Counted from the first letter of the stretch, positions 1 to 7,252 are shown. The stretch: 17,013 bases of DNA from an uncultured Clostridium sp. (GCA_934746015.1 CAKVEW010000051.1:1-17013), one strand, 5' to 3'. Notes: generated by a model from the letters alone, not told the origin. Translations and numbers: made by a program.

Positions 1-13
1 TTAATATTATACA

Positions 14-68
14 TAAAAAAATACCTATAAACGAAACACTTTTTTTCAAAGTGTCCTGTTCATAGGTA
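14..68 (-). terminator. Nested intrinsic terminator of the hydrogenase maturation operon
   Basis: Read on the minus strand, an outer stem (68-62 with 28-22, TACCTAT/ATAGGTA) encloses an inner 7-bp hairpin (54-48 with 42-36, ACACTTT/AAAGTGT). A run of seven T follows directly. It begins 34 bp after the stop codon of the last operon gene, the normal place for a Rho-independent terminator. The two-tier shape is less common than a single stem. Confidence 0.8.
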
Positions 69-101
69 CCATTTTATTACATTTGGTCTCTTTTACAACT
101 T

Positions 102-1337
102 TTATTTATTTTTCAAAATATACTTTTCAATTTCTTCTGCTACTACCTTAGCATGTGATGCTGCTCTTACTACAGTTTTAGCCCCTGTAACTACATCCCC
201 TGAAGCAAAAACGCCTTCTCTTGTTGTATGGCCATACTCATCAGTTAATAATAATCCCCACTTATTTGTTTCAAGTCCTGTAGTATTTGAAACAATATTA
301 TTTTTAGGAGATTGACTTACAGCAATTATTATAGAATCACATTCAAATAATCCTTCTTTCCCTTCTATTGCTAAAGTACTTATTCTACCATCATCACCAA
401 CAACATTTTCTGTTTCTATATATTTTACTCCCTCTTCAGTTAGTTCTAAAGGAGATTTGAATAATTCAAATTTAACTCCATCTGAAATTGCTCCTTCTAA
501 TTCAACCTTTGTTGCAGGTACGTTTTCCATACCCTTTCTATATAAAATATATACTTCTTTTGCTCCATTTCTCTTTGCTGTTCTTGCTGCATCCATTGCT
601 ACATCTCCAGCACCTATTACACATACTTTATCTCCTAAGTTATAAACATCAGGTGATTTTAAATAATCAATTGCATAATGCACATGACCTAAGCTCTCCC
701 CTTTTATATTTAAAGTTTTAGGATTCCATACCCCTGTTCCTATAAATATTGCTTTATATCCATCATAAAAAAGCTTATCTAAAGTAAGTACAGGTCCAAC
801 TAAAGTATTTGGTCTTATTTTAACACCTAATTCAATTAATCTTTCTTCATAGTTATCTATAATGCTTTTAGGTAATCTAAACTCTGGGATACCATATCTT
901 AATACTCCACCGATTTTATCATGGGAATCAAATAAAGTAACCTTATAACCCTTTTGTGCTAATATAAAGGAAATTGTTATACCAGCAGGTCCTCCTCCAA
1001 TTATGGCAACTCTTTCATCTAATTCTGCTTCTTTTTCTAATCTAACATTCTCTAAATAATATTTTGATATATGTCTTTCTATATCACAAAATCTCACCGG
1101 TTCACTCTTAATTCCTCTAATACAATTCCCTGTGCATTGATCTTCATGAGGGCAAACTATTGAGCAAACTAAAGAAAGTGGATTATTTTTAAATAATATT
1201 TCTCCTGCCTTTGCTATTTGTCCATCTTTAAATAAATCAATTATTTCTGGAATAGGAGTACTAATTGGACAATTTGCCTGACATCTTGGATTTTTACAAA
1301 GATAACATCTATTTGATTCTAAAACTAAATCTTTCAT
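102..1337 (-). CDS. GltD/NfnB-like FAD- and NAD(P)-dependent oxidoreductase, iron-sulfur flavoprotein
   Basis: A 411-aa flavoprotein of the glutamate synthase small-subunit family (GltD, NfnB, SudA). The N-terminus has two cysteine groups expected to bind Fe-S clusters: C11, C14, C19, C23 and C58, C62, C68, C72. A GGGPAG dinucleotide-binding motif (114-119) marks the FAD fold. A second Rossmann motif, GAGDVAMDAART (242-253), marks the NAD(P) site. The C-terminal ASGD segment is the usual FAD contact. Length is close to, or slightly below, stand-alone GltD/NfnB proteins. It is the last gene of the operon after hydF, 34 bp downstream, with a good AAGGGG ribosome site. No glutamate synthase large subunit is nearby, so glutamate synthesis is not implied. 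From context I infer electron transfer between NAD(P)H and ferredoxin or hydrogenase-linked carriers. The exact reaction is unknown. Confidence 0.85.
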   Translation of the reverse strand: MKDLVLESNRCYLCKNPRCQANCPISTPIPEIIDLFKDGQIAKAGEILFKNNPLSLVCSIVCPHEDQCTGNCIRGIKSEPVRFCDIERHISKYYLENVRLEKEAELDERVAIIGGGPAGITISFILAQKGYKVTLFDSHDKIGGVLRYGIPEFRLPKSIIDNYEERLIELGVKIRPNTLVGPVLTLDKLFYDGYKAIFIGTGVWNPKTLNIKGESLGHVHYAIDYLKSPDVYNLGDKVCVIGAGDVAMDAARTAKRNGAKEVYILYRKGMENVPATKVELEGAISDGVKFELFKSPLELTEEGVKYIETENVVGDDGRISTLAIEGKEGLFECDSIIIAVSQSPKNNIVSNTTGLETNKWGLLLTDEYGHTTREGVFASGDVVTGAKTVVRAASHAKVVAEEIEKYILKNK

Positions 1338-1371
1338 TATAATTCCCCTTTTCCTTTGTATAATTTAGCTT

Positions 1372-2580
1372 TTACATTATATCATCTATTTTTAAATTGA
1401 ACAAAGATAAACTTCTTTCTAGTATTCCATTTAGATAAGCTAAAACTATACCATAATTAGTTATAGGAACTTTTTTTTCTTTACACTCATTAACTCTATT
1501 AATTACTGTTTTTCTATTAATCATACATGCCCCACAATGAATAATTAGGTCATATTTATCTATATCATCTGGGAAATCATGGAAAATACTATATTCATAG
1601 CTTAATTCTTCACCCACAAATTTATTTATTAGCTTAGGTATTTTTACTCTTCCAATATCTTCATGTGAAACATTATGAGTACAACTTTCAGCTATTAAAA
1701 TTTTTGAATTTTTATTTAGTTCCTTAATTTTAAAGGCTCCTTTTATAAACTCCTCAAAATCTCCTTTTTGTCTTGCAAATAACATAGAGAAGCTTGTTAG
1801 CTTAATGTCTTTCGGAACTATTTTATCTACTTCTTTAAAAGCTTGTGAATCAGTTATTACTAAATCTACATCTTTTATATCTTCTAATGCTGATTCAAGT
1901 TCAGTATCTCTAACTACATAGCTTTTAATTCCATGGTCTAAACAATCTCTTATACATTGAACCTGTGGTAGTATTATTCTTCCCTTTGGGGCTTCAGAAT
2001 CTATTGGTACTACCATTATTACTTTACTATCATAAGGTAATAAATCTCCAACTATAGGAAGTTCATCTTCTTCCTCTTTTAGAATATTAATGAGCTTTTC
2101 TTTTAATCCTTCAATTCCTTCTCCCGTTAATGAAGATAAGAATAAATAATCTTTATTGTTTTCTTTTAATAAAGTAATATCCTCTTCTTTTAATTTGTCT
2201 ATTTGATTAACAACCACAATATAAGGTATATTATATTTTTTAAAGCTTCTTTTAACTTTATTAAATTCTTCTAAATCTATATCTAAAGCATCGAAAAGAT
2301 AAATTGCTATGTCTGTTCTTTTTAATATATCTAAGGTCCTTTTGGTTCTTATTTCTCCAAGACTACTTTCATCTTTAAATCCAGCTGTATCTATAAATAA
2401 TACTGGACCTACAGGTATTAATTCCATAGCCTTTTGAACTGGATCTGTTGTAGTCCCTTCCTTTTCTGAAACTAAAGATACTTCATGGCCTAAAAGCTTA
2501 TTAATCAATGATGATTTACCTGCATTTGTCTTTCCATAAATAGCAATATGTTTTCTATTTGCATTGGGTGTTGAATTCAT
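1372..2580 (-). CDS. hydF: [FeFe]-hydrogenase maturation GTPase HydF
   Basis: HydF is the GTP-binding scaffold on which the two-iron subcluster is assembled before transfer to apo-hydrogenase in the cytoplasm. The N-terminal G domain shows a P-loop GKTNAGKSS (16-24), DTAG (64-67) and the guanine-specificity motif NQID (125-128). A dimerisation domain follows. The C-terminal cluster-binding domain has the diagnostic CxH...HCxxC pattern: C300, H302, then H348, C349, C352, with 45 residues between the histidines. At 402 aa it is the normal HydF length. The AGGAGGG ribosome site (2588-2594) overlaps the hydG stop codon (2593-2595), which suggests translational coupling. The identification rests on motif and neighbours together and is firm. 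Confidence 0.96.
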   Translation of the reverse strand: MNSTPNANRKHIAIYGKTNAGKSSLINKLLGHEVSLVSEKEGTTTDPVQKAMELIPVGPVLFIDTAGFKDESSLGEIRTKRTLDILKRTDIAIYLFDALDIDLEEFNKVKRSFKKYNIPYIVVVNQIDKLKEEDITLLKENNKDYLFLSSLTGEGIEGLKEKLINILKEEEDELPIVGDLLPYDSKVIMVVPIDSEAPKGRIILPQVQCIRDCLDHGIKSYVVRDTELESALEDIKDVDLVITDSQAFKEVDKIVPKDIKLTSFSMLFARQKGDFEEFIKGAFKIKELNKNSKILIAESCTHNVSHEDIGRVKIPKLINKFVGEELSYEYSIFHDFPDDIDKYDLIIHCGACMINRKTVINRVNECKEKKVPITNYGIVLAYLNGILERSLSLFNLKIDDIM

Positions 2581-2592
2581 AATATAACCCTC

Positions 2593-3972
2593 CTATAAAT
2601 ATAGATCCCTTTCTCCAGCTCTTAACCTCTCTAGGTTTTTCTCTAATAATTCCTTAATATCTTTTCTCTTAATATTTTCCTTTTCTCTATTTATAACAGC
2701 TTCTGCTTTTTCTAATATTTCTTTATCACCATAATCTATTGCAAATTCTAAAAGAGTAGTTATGGCATTTGGTTCACAAACATTTTGGATTTCTCCACTC
2801 TTTGCAAGCTTCATAAATCTTTCTCCTGTTCTTCCTCTTCTATAACAAGCTGTACAATAACTTGGAATATATCCATCATCTAATACTGATTTTATTACAT
2901 CTAAAGGTGTTCTATCATCAGAAGTTTTAAATTGAACACTATCATATTTTCCTTCTTCTCTTTCTTTATATCCACCAACACCAGTGCTTGAACCTGCACT
3001 TATTTGAGATACACCATATCTTAATAGCTCTCTTCTCATTTCTTCTGTTTCTCTAGTGGACATTATTATTCCTGTAAATGGAACTGCTATTCTTATAATA
3101 GCAACTAATTTTTTAAACATTTCATCATCTACTAAATTAGGGAATTCTTTAAGTGTTACTCCTGAAGCAGGCTTTAATCTAGGCATTGATATTGTATGGA
3201 AACCAACTCCATATTTATCTTCTAAATGCTTATTGTGCATCATAAGTCCTAAAACTTCAAATTTAGAATCAGCAAGTCCAAATAAAACTCCAGCACCAAC
3301 ATCGTCTATTCCAGCTTCCATAGCTCTATCAAAAGAAGTTAAATGATAATTATAATCTCCCTTTAAAGACTTTGGATGCATTTCCTCATAAGTTGGCTTG
3401 TGATATGTTTCTTGAAATAATATATATGTTCCAATTTTAGCATCTTTAAGCTTTCTATAATTTTCTACAGTTGTGGCAGCAATATTAACATTAACTCTTC
3501 TTATTTCACCATTGTCATTTTGAGTTGAATAAATAGTTTCTAGACATTCTAATACATAGTCTATTGGTGCATTTACTGGATCTTCTCCAAGTTCTAAAGC
3601 TAATCTCTTATGCCCCATTTTTTCTAATATTTTAACTTCTTCTGCTACCTCTTTCATAGTTAATTTTCTTCTAGAAAAATCATTAGTCCTCTTATACCCA
3701 CAGTAGACACAATTATTTACACAATAATCACTAACATATAAAGGAGCAAAAATTACTATTCTTTTTCCATATATAGAATCTTTTATTTCTCCAGCTAATT
3801 TAAATATTTCTTTCATATCTTCTTTATCTTCTGCTTGTAATAATACCGCTATATCTTCATAAGATAATCCATCTCTTTTTTTAGCCTTTTCTAAAACCGC
3901 CTTAATATCTTCCCTAGTAGCTCCCTTAGCTTCTTCTAAAATTCTTTCAATATACTCATGATCAATAAACAT
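2593..3972 (-). CDS. hydG: [FeFe]-hydrogenase maturation radical-SAM tyrosine lyase HydG
   Basis: HydG cleaves tyrosine with radical SAM chemistry. It yields p-cresol and the CO and CN ligands that, bound to iron, form the precursor of the H-cluster. The radical-SAM motif CVNNCVYC supplies C84, C88 and C91 for the SAM-binding [4Fe-4S] cluster. The C-terminal motif CTAC...C (C373, C376, C399, with exactly 22 residues between C376 and C399) is the HydG signature for the auxiliary cluster that makes the Fe(CO)2(CN) synthon. Its presence separates HydG from the related thiazole enzyme ThiH. Length of 459 aa is typical. It lies between hydE and hydF in the same operon, 23 bp from the hydE stop. 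Confidence 0.96.
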   Translation of the reverse strand: MFIDHEYIERILEEAKGATREDIKAVLEKAKKRDGLSYEDIAVLLQAEDKEDMKEIFKLAGEIKDSIYGKRIVIFAPLYVSDYCVNNCVYCGYKRTNDFSRRKLTMKEVAEEVKILEKMGHKRLALELGEDPVNAPIDYVLECLETIYSTQNDNGEIRRVNVNIAATTVENYRKLKDAKIGTYILFQETYHKPTYEEMHPKSLKGDYNYHLTSFDRAMEAGIDDVGAGVLFGLADSKFEVLGLMMHNKHLEDKYGVGFHTISMPRLKPASGVTLKEFPNLVDDEMFKKLVAIIRIAVPFTGIIMSTRETEEMRRELLRYGVSQISAGSSTGVGGYKEREEGKYDSVQFKTSDDRTPLDVIKSVLDDGYIPSYCTACYRRGRTGERFMKLAKSGEIQNVCEPNAITTLLEFAIDYGDKEILEKAEAVINREKENIKRKDIKELLEKNLERLRAGERDLYL

Positions 3973-3995
3973 TTAATACACCCCTATACTTTAAT

Positions 3996-5105
3996 TTATA
4001 TTAATCTTATATTTTCAAGTTGAATATTACCTTTATTAACTTTATAATAGCCATTATCTTTTGCCCAAGCTATATTGTCACCTCTTGTAATTTCTACCTT
4101 AAAACCAGCTCTATTTATTCTTCCTTCTATGCACTTTCTACACTCTGCAGCTTCATCCCCTGTGCATATTTTCCCATCATATAAAGAATATTTTTCTCTT
4201 ACACTTGTTGGGGAAAGGTTAGGCATTACTACATTCCCTCCAGCTTTTATACCCTTTTCTCTGCCTATAGGATCTATGCTTCCTAGTGCAGTAGTTGAAG
4301 GTAATAAAACATTTGGTAGTAATAGCCTAACTATTGCTAATATAGTTGTTGTCATCTCCACAGTTCCGCCTTTTTTATCTCTTAATGGAGTATCCTTATG
4401 TGGTATAAAAGGTCCTATTCCACACATATGAGGTTCAAATTCCTTTACAAATAGTAAATCATTAACTAAATCATTAGTACTTTGATTCGGAAGCCCTACC
4501 ATAAATCCTGCTCCAACTTGATATCCAATTTCTTTTAAGTCCCTTAAACACTTTCTTCTTTCTTCAAAGCTTGATCCTGGATGAAGATCTTCATATAGCT
4601 CCTTTGTAGCAGTCTCATGTCTTAAAAGATATCTATCTGCTCCTGCATCAAACATCCTTTTATAAGATTCATAACTTCTTTCCCCTATTGATAAAGTAAT
4701 TGCATTATTAGGATATTTACTCTTTATTGATTTTATAATTTCTATCATTCTTTCATCAGTAAAGTAATCATCTTCTCCACCTTGAAGTACATATGTCTTA
4801 TATCCTAATCTATCTCCTATTTCCACACACTCTAGAATATCCTCTAAAGATAATCTATATCTATCTGCATTTTTATTTTCTCTTCTTATTCCACAATAAA
4901 CACAATTCCTTTTGCATATATTAGTAAACTCTATAAGGCCTCTCATATAAACTGTATTTCCATAAGTTTTCATTCTAGTATCATTAGCTTTTTCCACTAA
5001 ATAATCCTTATCTTCTTTTGTTAGATTATCTAATAAAAATACAAGTTCCTCTCTACTAGCATTATTATTTCCATATAATTTATCAATTATATTCTTTATA
5101 TTCAT
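3996..5105 (-). CDS. hydE: [FeFe]-hydrogenase maturation radical-SAM protein HydE
   Basis: HydE is the second radical-SAM enzyme of H-cluster assembly and acts after HydG on the iron-cysteine synthon. With the start chosen here the protein is 369 aa. The radical-SAM motif CKRNCVYC gives C64, C68, C71. A C-terminal triad C314, C322, C325 has the 8- and 3-residue spacing of the accessory cluster site known from Thermotoga HydE. The reading frame stays open to 5153, but that upstream ATG has no ribosome site and lies inside a hairpin (5125-5161). The ATG at 5103-5105 is preceded by GGAGG (TTTGGAGGTATAGG) and is preferred. Part of the regulator-hydE-hydG-hydF operon. Confidence 0.95.
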   Translation of the reverse strand: MNIKNIIDKLYGNNNASREELVFLLDNLTKEDKDYLVEKANDTRMKTYGNTVYMRGLIEFTNICKRNCVYCGIRRENKNADRYRLSLEDILECVEIGDRLGYKTYVLQGGEDDYFTDERMIEIIKSIKSKYPNNAITLSIGERSYESYKRMFDAGADRYLLRHETATKELYEDLHPGSSFEERRKCLRDLKEIGYQVGAGFMVGLPNQSTNDLVNDLLFVKEFEPHMCGIGPFIPHKDTPLRDKKGGTVEMTTTILAIVRLLLPNVLLPSTTALGSIDPIGREKGIKAGGNVVMPNLSPTSVREKYSLYDGKICTGDEAAECRKCIEGRINRAGFKVEITRGDNIAWAKDNGYYKVNKGNIQLENIRLI

Positions 5106-5124
5106 CCTATACCTCCAAATTTTA

Positions 5125-5161
5125 AATGTAGAATATAAAATTACATAATTCATTCTACATT
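5125..5161. repeat. Inverted repeat between the regulator gene and hydE
   Basis: Perfect 10-bp arms AATGTAGAAT (5125-5134) and ATTCTACATT (5152-5161) flank a 17-bp AT-rich loop. The pair fills the gap between the small regulator's stop and the hydE ribosome site. There is no T-run, so it is unlikely to terminate. It could mark an RNA processing or stability site within the operon, or be a fragment of a dispersed intergenic repeat. Confidence 0.6.
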
Positions 5162-5163
5162 AT

Positions 5164-5415
5164 TTACATCCCTACTTCCTTTTTACTAATAGCGGTTTTT
5201 ACTGTTACACCTTCTATATTTCCAAGTCTTCCTGTTAAGCTATTAATCTCATTTAAGCTTCCAACTACAACTATTGATATAACAGATGTTTCATCATCTA
5301 AAGGGATTCCCATTCTTCCCTTTATACTTCCTCTAAAGCTTGACACAACCTCATTAAAATTAGCATTGCATTTACTAGGTTTCTCAAGTATTGCACTAAT
5401 AACAGCAATTTTCAT
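5164..5415 (-). CDS. TM1266-type [FeFe]-hydrogenase-associated putative regulator
   Basis: An 83-aa protein resembling the TM1266 family, often called iron-only hydrogenase system regulator. The family has a ferredoxin/ACT-like fold related to the C-terminal ligand-binding domain of NikR, and is found next to hydrogenase maturation genes. The sequence shows the alternating beta-alpha-beta pattern of such domains, with hydrophobic strands near residues 2-10 and 43-52 and a motif GSIKGRMGIP near 29-38. No DNA-binding domain is visible, so a regulatory function is only assumed from the family name. The start has an excellent GGGGGAG ribosome site. It is the first gene of the operon, 54 bp downstream of an intrinsic terminator. 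The biochemical role is unknown. Confidence 0.85.
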   Translation of the reverse strand: MKIAVISAILEKPSKCNANFNEVVSSFRGSIKGRMGIPLDDETSVISIVVVGSLNEINSLTGRLGNIEGVTVKTAISKKEVGM

Positions 5416-5460
5416 ACTTCTCCCCCAAAACTCTCTAAAAATTACAATTTTTTATTTAAA

Positions 5461-5500
5461 AAATAAAAAAATCCTGCTTTCCTAAAAGAAAACAGGATTT
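5461..5500 (-). terminator. Intrinsic terminator upstream of the hydrogenase maturation genes
   Basis: On the minus strand, 8-bp arms (5500-5493 and 5476-5469, AAATCCTG/CAGGATTT) are extended by an inner TTTC/GAAA pairing and followed by a long T-rich tract. It acts in the direction of the operon but lies before its first gene. It therefore ends either an upstream short RNA or a fraction of operon transcripts. Confidence 0.8.
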
Positions 5501-5572
5501 ATATTAATAATAAAAATTACTAGAAAAAATTAAACTATAAATAGTTTAATTAATAACCTTTATTATTAATAT
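5501..5572. repeat. Nested perfect palindromes in the leader
   Basis: Outer arms of 14 bp (5501-5514 with 5559-5572) enclose a 24-bp palindrome with 11-bp perfect arms AATTAAACTAT / ATAGTTTAATT (5528-5538 and 5541-5551) and a 2-bp centre. The outer arm ends exactly where the terminator stem begins (5500). AT-richness makes chance palindromes common, but two nested perfect ones next to a terminator suggest an RNA fold or operator. Confidence 0.6.
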
Positions 5573-5594
5573 ACTTTTATCTATTTCCTTTCAA
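5566..5594 (-). promoter_or_regulatory. Possible proximal promoter of the hydrogenase maturation operon
   Basis: Minus-strand TTGAAA (5594-5589), 17-bp spacer, TATTAA (5571-5566). Weaker than the distal promoter. It would start transcription near 5559, still upstream of the terminator. An 11-bp palindrome AAATC-A-GATTT (5593-5603) touches its -35 box. Confidence 0.3.
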
Positions 5595-5609
5595 ATCAGA
5601 TTTCTCTTT

Positions 5610-5622
5610 TTTGTCAGACAAA
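5610..5622. promoter_or_regulatory. Palindrome TTTGTC-A-GACAAA, candidate operator
   Basis: A 13-bp perfect inverted repeat with a single central A lies between the two putative promoters. A second A-centred palindrome (AAATC-A-GATTT, 5593-5603) sits 18 bp away centre to centre. The regulator is not identified; the site matches no consensus I can name with confidence. Confidence 0.35.
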
Positions 5623-5709
5623 TATTATAATTAGTTTTATATAATAAATATACAAATGAATATAAATAAAATTTACAAAACAAATGTGTATTTATCATTC
5701 TTCATTTCC

Positions 5710-5738
5710 ATCATAAGTATAATACTTCCTTATGTCAA
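5710..5738 (-). promoter_or_regulatory. Near-consensus sigma-A promoter facing the hydrogenase maturation operon
   Basis: Minus-strand TTGACA (5738-5733), 17-bp spacer, TATGAT (5715-5710). The -35 box is perfect and the -10 has one mismatch. It lies just downstream of the Nudix gene terminator and about 295 bp before the first operon start codon. Confidence 0.7.
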
Positions 5739-5770
5739 TAGTTAATTATTTATCAATCCCTTTAATAAAT

Positions 5771-5798
5771 ATAAATAGAGCTGTATAAACAGCTCTAT
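5771..5798 (-). terminator. Hairpin terminator downstream of the Nudix gene
   Basis: Perfect 10-bp arms ATAGAGCTGT/ACAGCTCTAT (5798-5789 and 5784-5775) with a 4-nt loop. On the minus strand a T-rich but interrupted tail follows. Position 54 bp after the stop codon fits the end of that transcript. Confidence 0.65.
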
Positions 5799-5851
5799 AA
5801 TAAAAATTAACATCTTAAAATTTTTACTTATTAAATACTATTAATAATTTC

Positions 5852-6238
5852 TTACTTATTTATATAAAATAAAATCTTTTCTTTTTCATATTCTGCTAAA
5901 TCATAATTTTCTAATTCTTTTGCACTAACCCATTTACCTTCAGCTATATCATTTCCATATACTACTTTTTCCTTTAGCTCTCCTAAATAAACAGCACATG
6001 ATTCATCCTTTTCATCATTAACTTTAGTTTCCCCTAGTTTTTCTAAGTTAAAAATTATTGACTTTAAATCATCTTTTATAGCTCTTGCTATACACTTTTC
6101 TTCAGTTTCTTTTCCTCTTATCTTCTTTCCTACTATATACCATAACTTTGGCTCATTTCTTTTTGTTTTTCTCCTAACAATAAATATATTATTGAAATCA
6201 TCTTTTATAATTACAGAGCATTCTGCAATTCTACTCAT
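5852..6238 (-). CDS. Nudix-fold protein with degenerate Nudix box
   Basis: A 128-aa protein with the size and beta-strand start of Nudix (MutT-like) hydrolases, which cleave nucleoside diphosphates linked to another group. The Nudix box (about residues 37-61) is altered. The second glycine of the usual GG is K38, E44 and R52 are kept, the residue after R is A53 instead of E, and the metal-binding EE pair is DD (56-57). The usual G before the last position is K59. Aspartates might still bind metal, but activity is doubtful. Good AGGAGGG ribosome site at the start. It follows the YdcF-like gene by 112 bp without a clear terminator or promoter, so the two may be co-transcribed. It could be a non-catalytic binding protein. 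Confidence 0.75.
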   Translation of the reverse strand: MSRIAECSVIIKDDFNNIFIVRRKTKRNEPKLWYIVGKKIRGKETEEKCIARAIKDDLKSIIFNLEKLGETKVNDEKDESCAVYLGELKEKVVYGNDIAEGKWVSAKELENYDLAEYEKEKILFYINK

Positions 6239-6350
6239 TATGTTTCCCTCCTAAAGTTGATATAATATTAGATTTATCATTATATTAATTTGTAATGTAT
6301 ATATTTATATTCTACAGAAAACTAAAATTACCTTTAATAAATTACAATTT

Positions 6351-7088
6351 TTATCTTAATAGAAAATATTTTATAAGTGCAAAAAATTCCCTTGAATACA
6401 TAACCGGCATTAAAATAGGTAGAGTTCTATTGGTAAAAAAGCTTCTTTCTTCATATCCCAAGTTTGAAGCAATTAAATTACTTCTTAGTGCATGAAAATC
6501 AGAAGTAACTATCTTTACTCCTATATCTTCTATTTTCCCATTAGAATCTTTTTCTATAATTTCCTTTGAAAAAATCAAGTTTTCTTTTGTAGTTCTAGAT
6601 TTATCTTCCATTATTATTTCTTGCTTTATTCCCTTTTTAATTAAATATTTTTTCATAGCTTCAGCTTCAGATATATCTTCTCCATTACCCTTTCCCCCAG
6701 AAACTATTATCTTAAAATCATTATTTTGAAAATTAATATATTCTATAGCCTTATCAAGTCTTTGAGATAAAGTTAAACTAGGTGTTTGCCCTTTTATTCC
6801 AGCACCTAAAATAACTATATATCTTGAATACCCACTATTGCTCTTTGGAAATATAATAATAGCAATTTGAACTACAATAAATATAACTAATCCAATTGAT
6901 ACTATAAATTTAAATAAATTAAATAGATTTTTATTCCTAATTTTTACTTTTATAAAATGGTATATTATTAATACTATGCCTCCAAATAAAAAAACTTCAC
7001 TAAAGGTTATCCTACCAAATGTAAAATTAATTACTATTACATATAAAATAAGTATAAATCCAATTAATAAATCTATATTCTTTTTCAA
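6351..7088 (-). CDS. YdcF/DUF218 family membrane-anchored protein
   Basis: A 245-aa protein with three predicted N-terminal membrane helices (about 6-22, 28-46, 60-80) and a DUF218 domain from about residue 88. This family (YdcF, ElyC, SanA) is linked to envelope functions, but its reaction is not settled. Family signatures seen are ILGAG (93-97) at the first strand, SQRLDKAIEY after it, VSGGKG, SEAEAMKKYL, a TTKEN segment and TSDFH. The start codon is TTG (7086-7088); no ATG occurs before the domain, and GAGGTG sits five bases upstream. Promoter TTGTTA-17-TATAAA at 7151-7179 fits. The domain probably faces outward, as in other family members; that is inference. Confidence 0.85.
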   Translation of the reverse strand: MKKNIDLLIGFILILYVIVINFTFGRITFSEVFLFGGIVLIIYHFIKVKIRNKNLFNLFKFIVSIGLVIFIVVQIAIIIFPKSNSGYSRYIVILGAGIKGQTPSLTLSQRLDKAIEYINFQNNDFKIIVSGGKGNGEDISEAEAMKKYLIKKGIKQEIIMEDKSRTTKENLIFSKEIIEKDSNGKIEDIGVKIVTSDFHALRSNLIASNLGYEERSFFTNRTLPILMPVMYSREFFALIKYFLLR

Positions 7089-7150
7089 AGTTTCACCTCT
7101 CTATTTTTATATTAATCAATATATCATAATTCTATTTTTTTATTTTGCAT

Positions 7151-7179
7151 TTTATATCTTTGTAATTTTTTCTTAACAA
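7151..7179 (-). promoter_or_regulatory. Putative promoter of the YdcF-like gene
   Basis: Minus-strand TTGTTA (7179-7174), 17-bp spacer, TATAAA (7156-7151). It lies between the upstream terminator (7219-7250) and the TTG start at 7088. Confidence 0.5.
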
Positions 7180-7218
7180 TTTTTACTAATTTACTTTAAA
7201 TTTAATAATTAATTCTAC

Positions 7219-7250
7219 AGGAAAAAAGGAGCTGACTTAGCAGCTCCTTT
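7219..7250 (-). terminator. Terminator of the 44-aa gene
   Basis: Perfect 10-bp arms AAAGGAGCTG (7225-7234) and CAGCTCCTTT (7241-7250) with a 6-nt loop. On the minus strand it ends in six T. It begins three bases after the small gene's stop codon. Confidence 0.85.
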
Positions 7251-7252
7251 TT

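Larger units (their letters stand above)
5416..5703 (-). promoter_or_regulatory. Untranslated leader of the hydrogenase maturation operon
   Basis: This covers most of a 436-bp gene-free stretch (5416-5851). Starting near 5703 from the promoter at 5710-5738, a transcript would contain two short palindromes (5610-5622 and 5593-5603), nested AT-rich hairpins (5501-5572) and an intrinsic terminator (5469-5500), then 54 nt to the first start codon. No promoter as good is seen downstream of the terminator. I infer either terminator read-through control of the operon or a separate short RNA. It matches no riboswitch class that I recognise. There is no T-box GGTGG signal. Confidence 0.5.

Noticed and set aside
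3056..3346. Plus-strand frames inside hydG and the other minus-strand genes
   Set aside because: They are antisense shadows of strongly conserved proteins and have no ribosome sites or family features.
5106..5153. A 16-residue longer N-terminus for HydE
   Set aside because: The upstream ATG has no ribosome site and lies inside an inverted repeat, while the ATG at 5105 has GGAGG at good spacing and gives normal HydE numbering.
5591..5698. A 35-codon frame in the hydrogenase operon leader as a leader peptide
   Set aside because: The predicted transcript starts only about five bases before its ATG, no ribosome site is present, and the codon content is what random AT-rich DNA gives.
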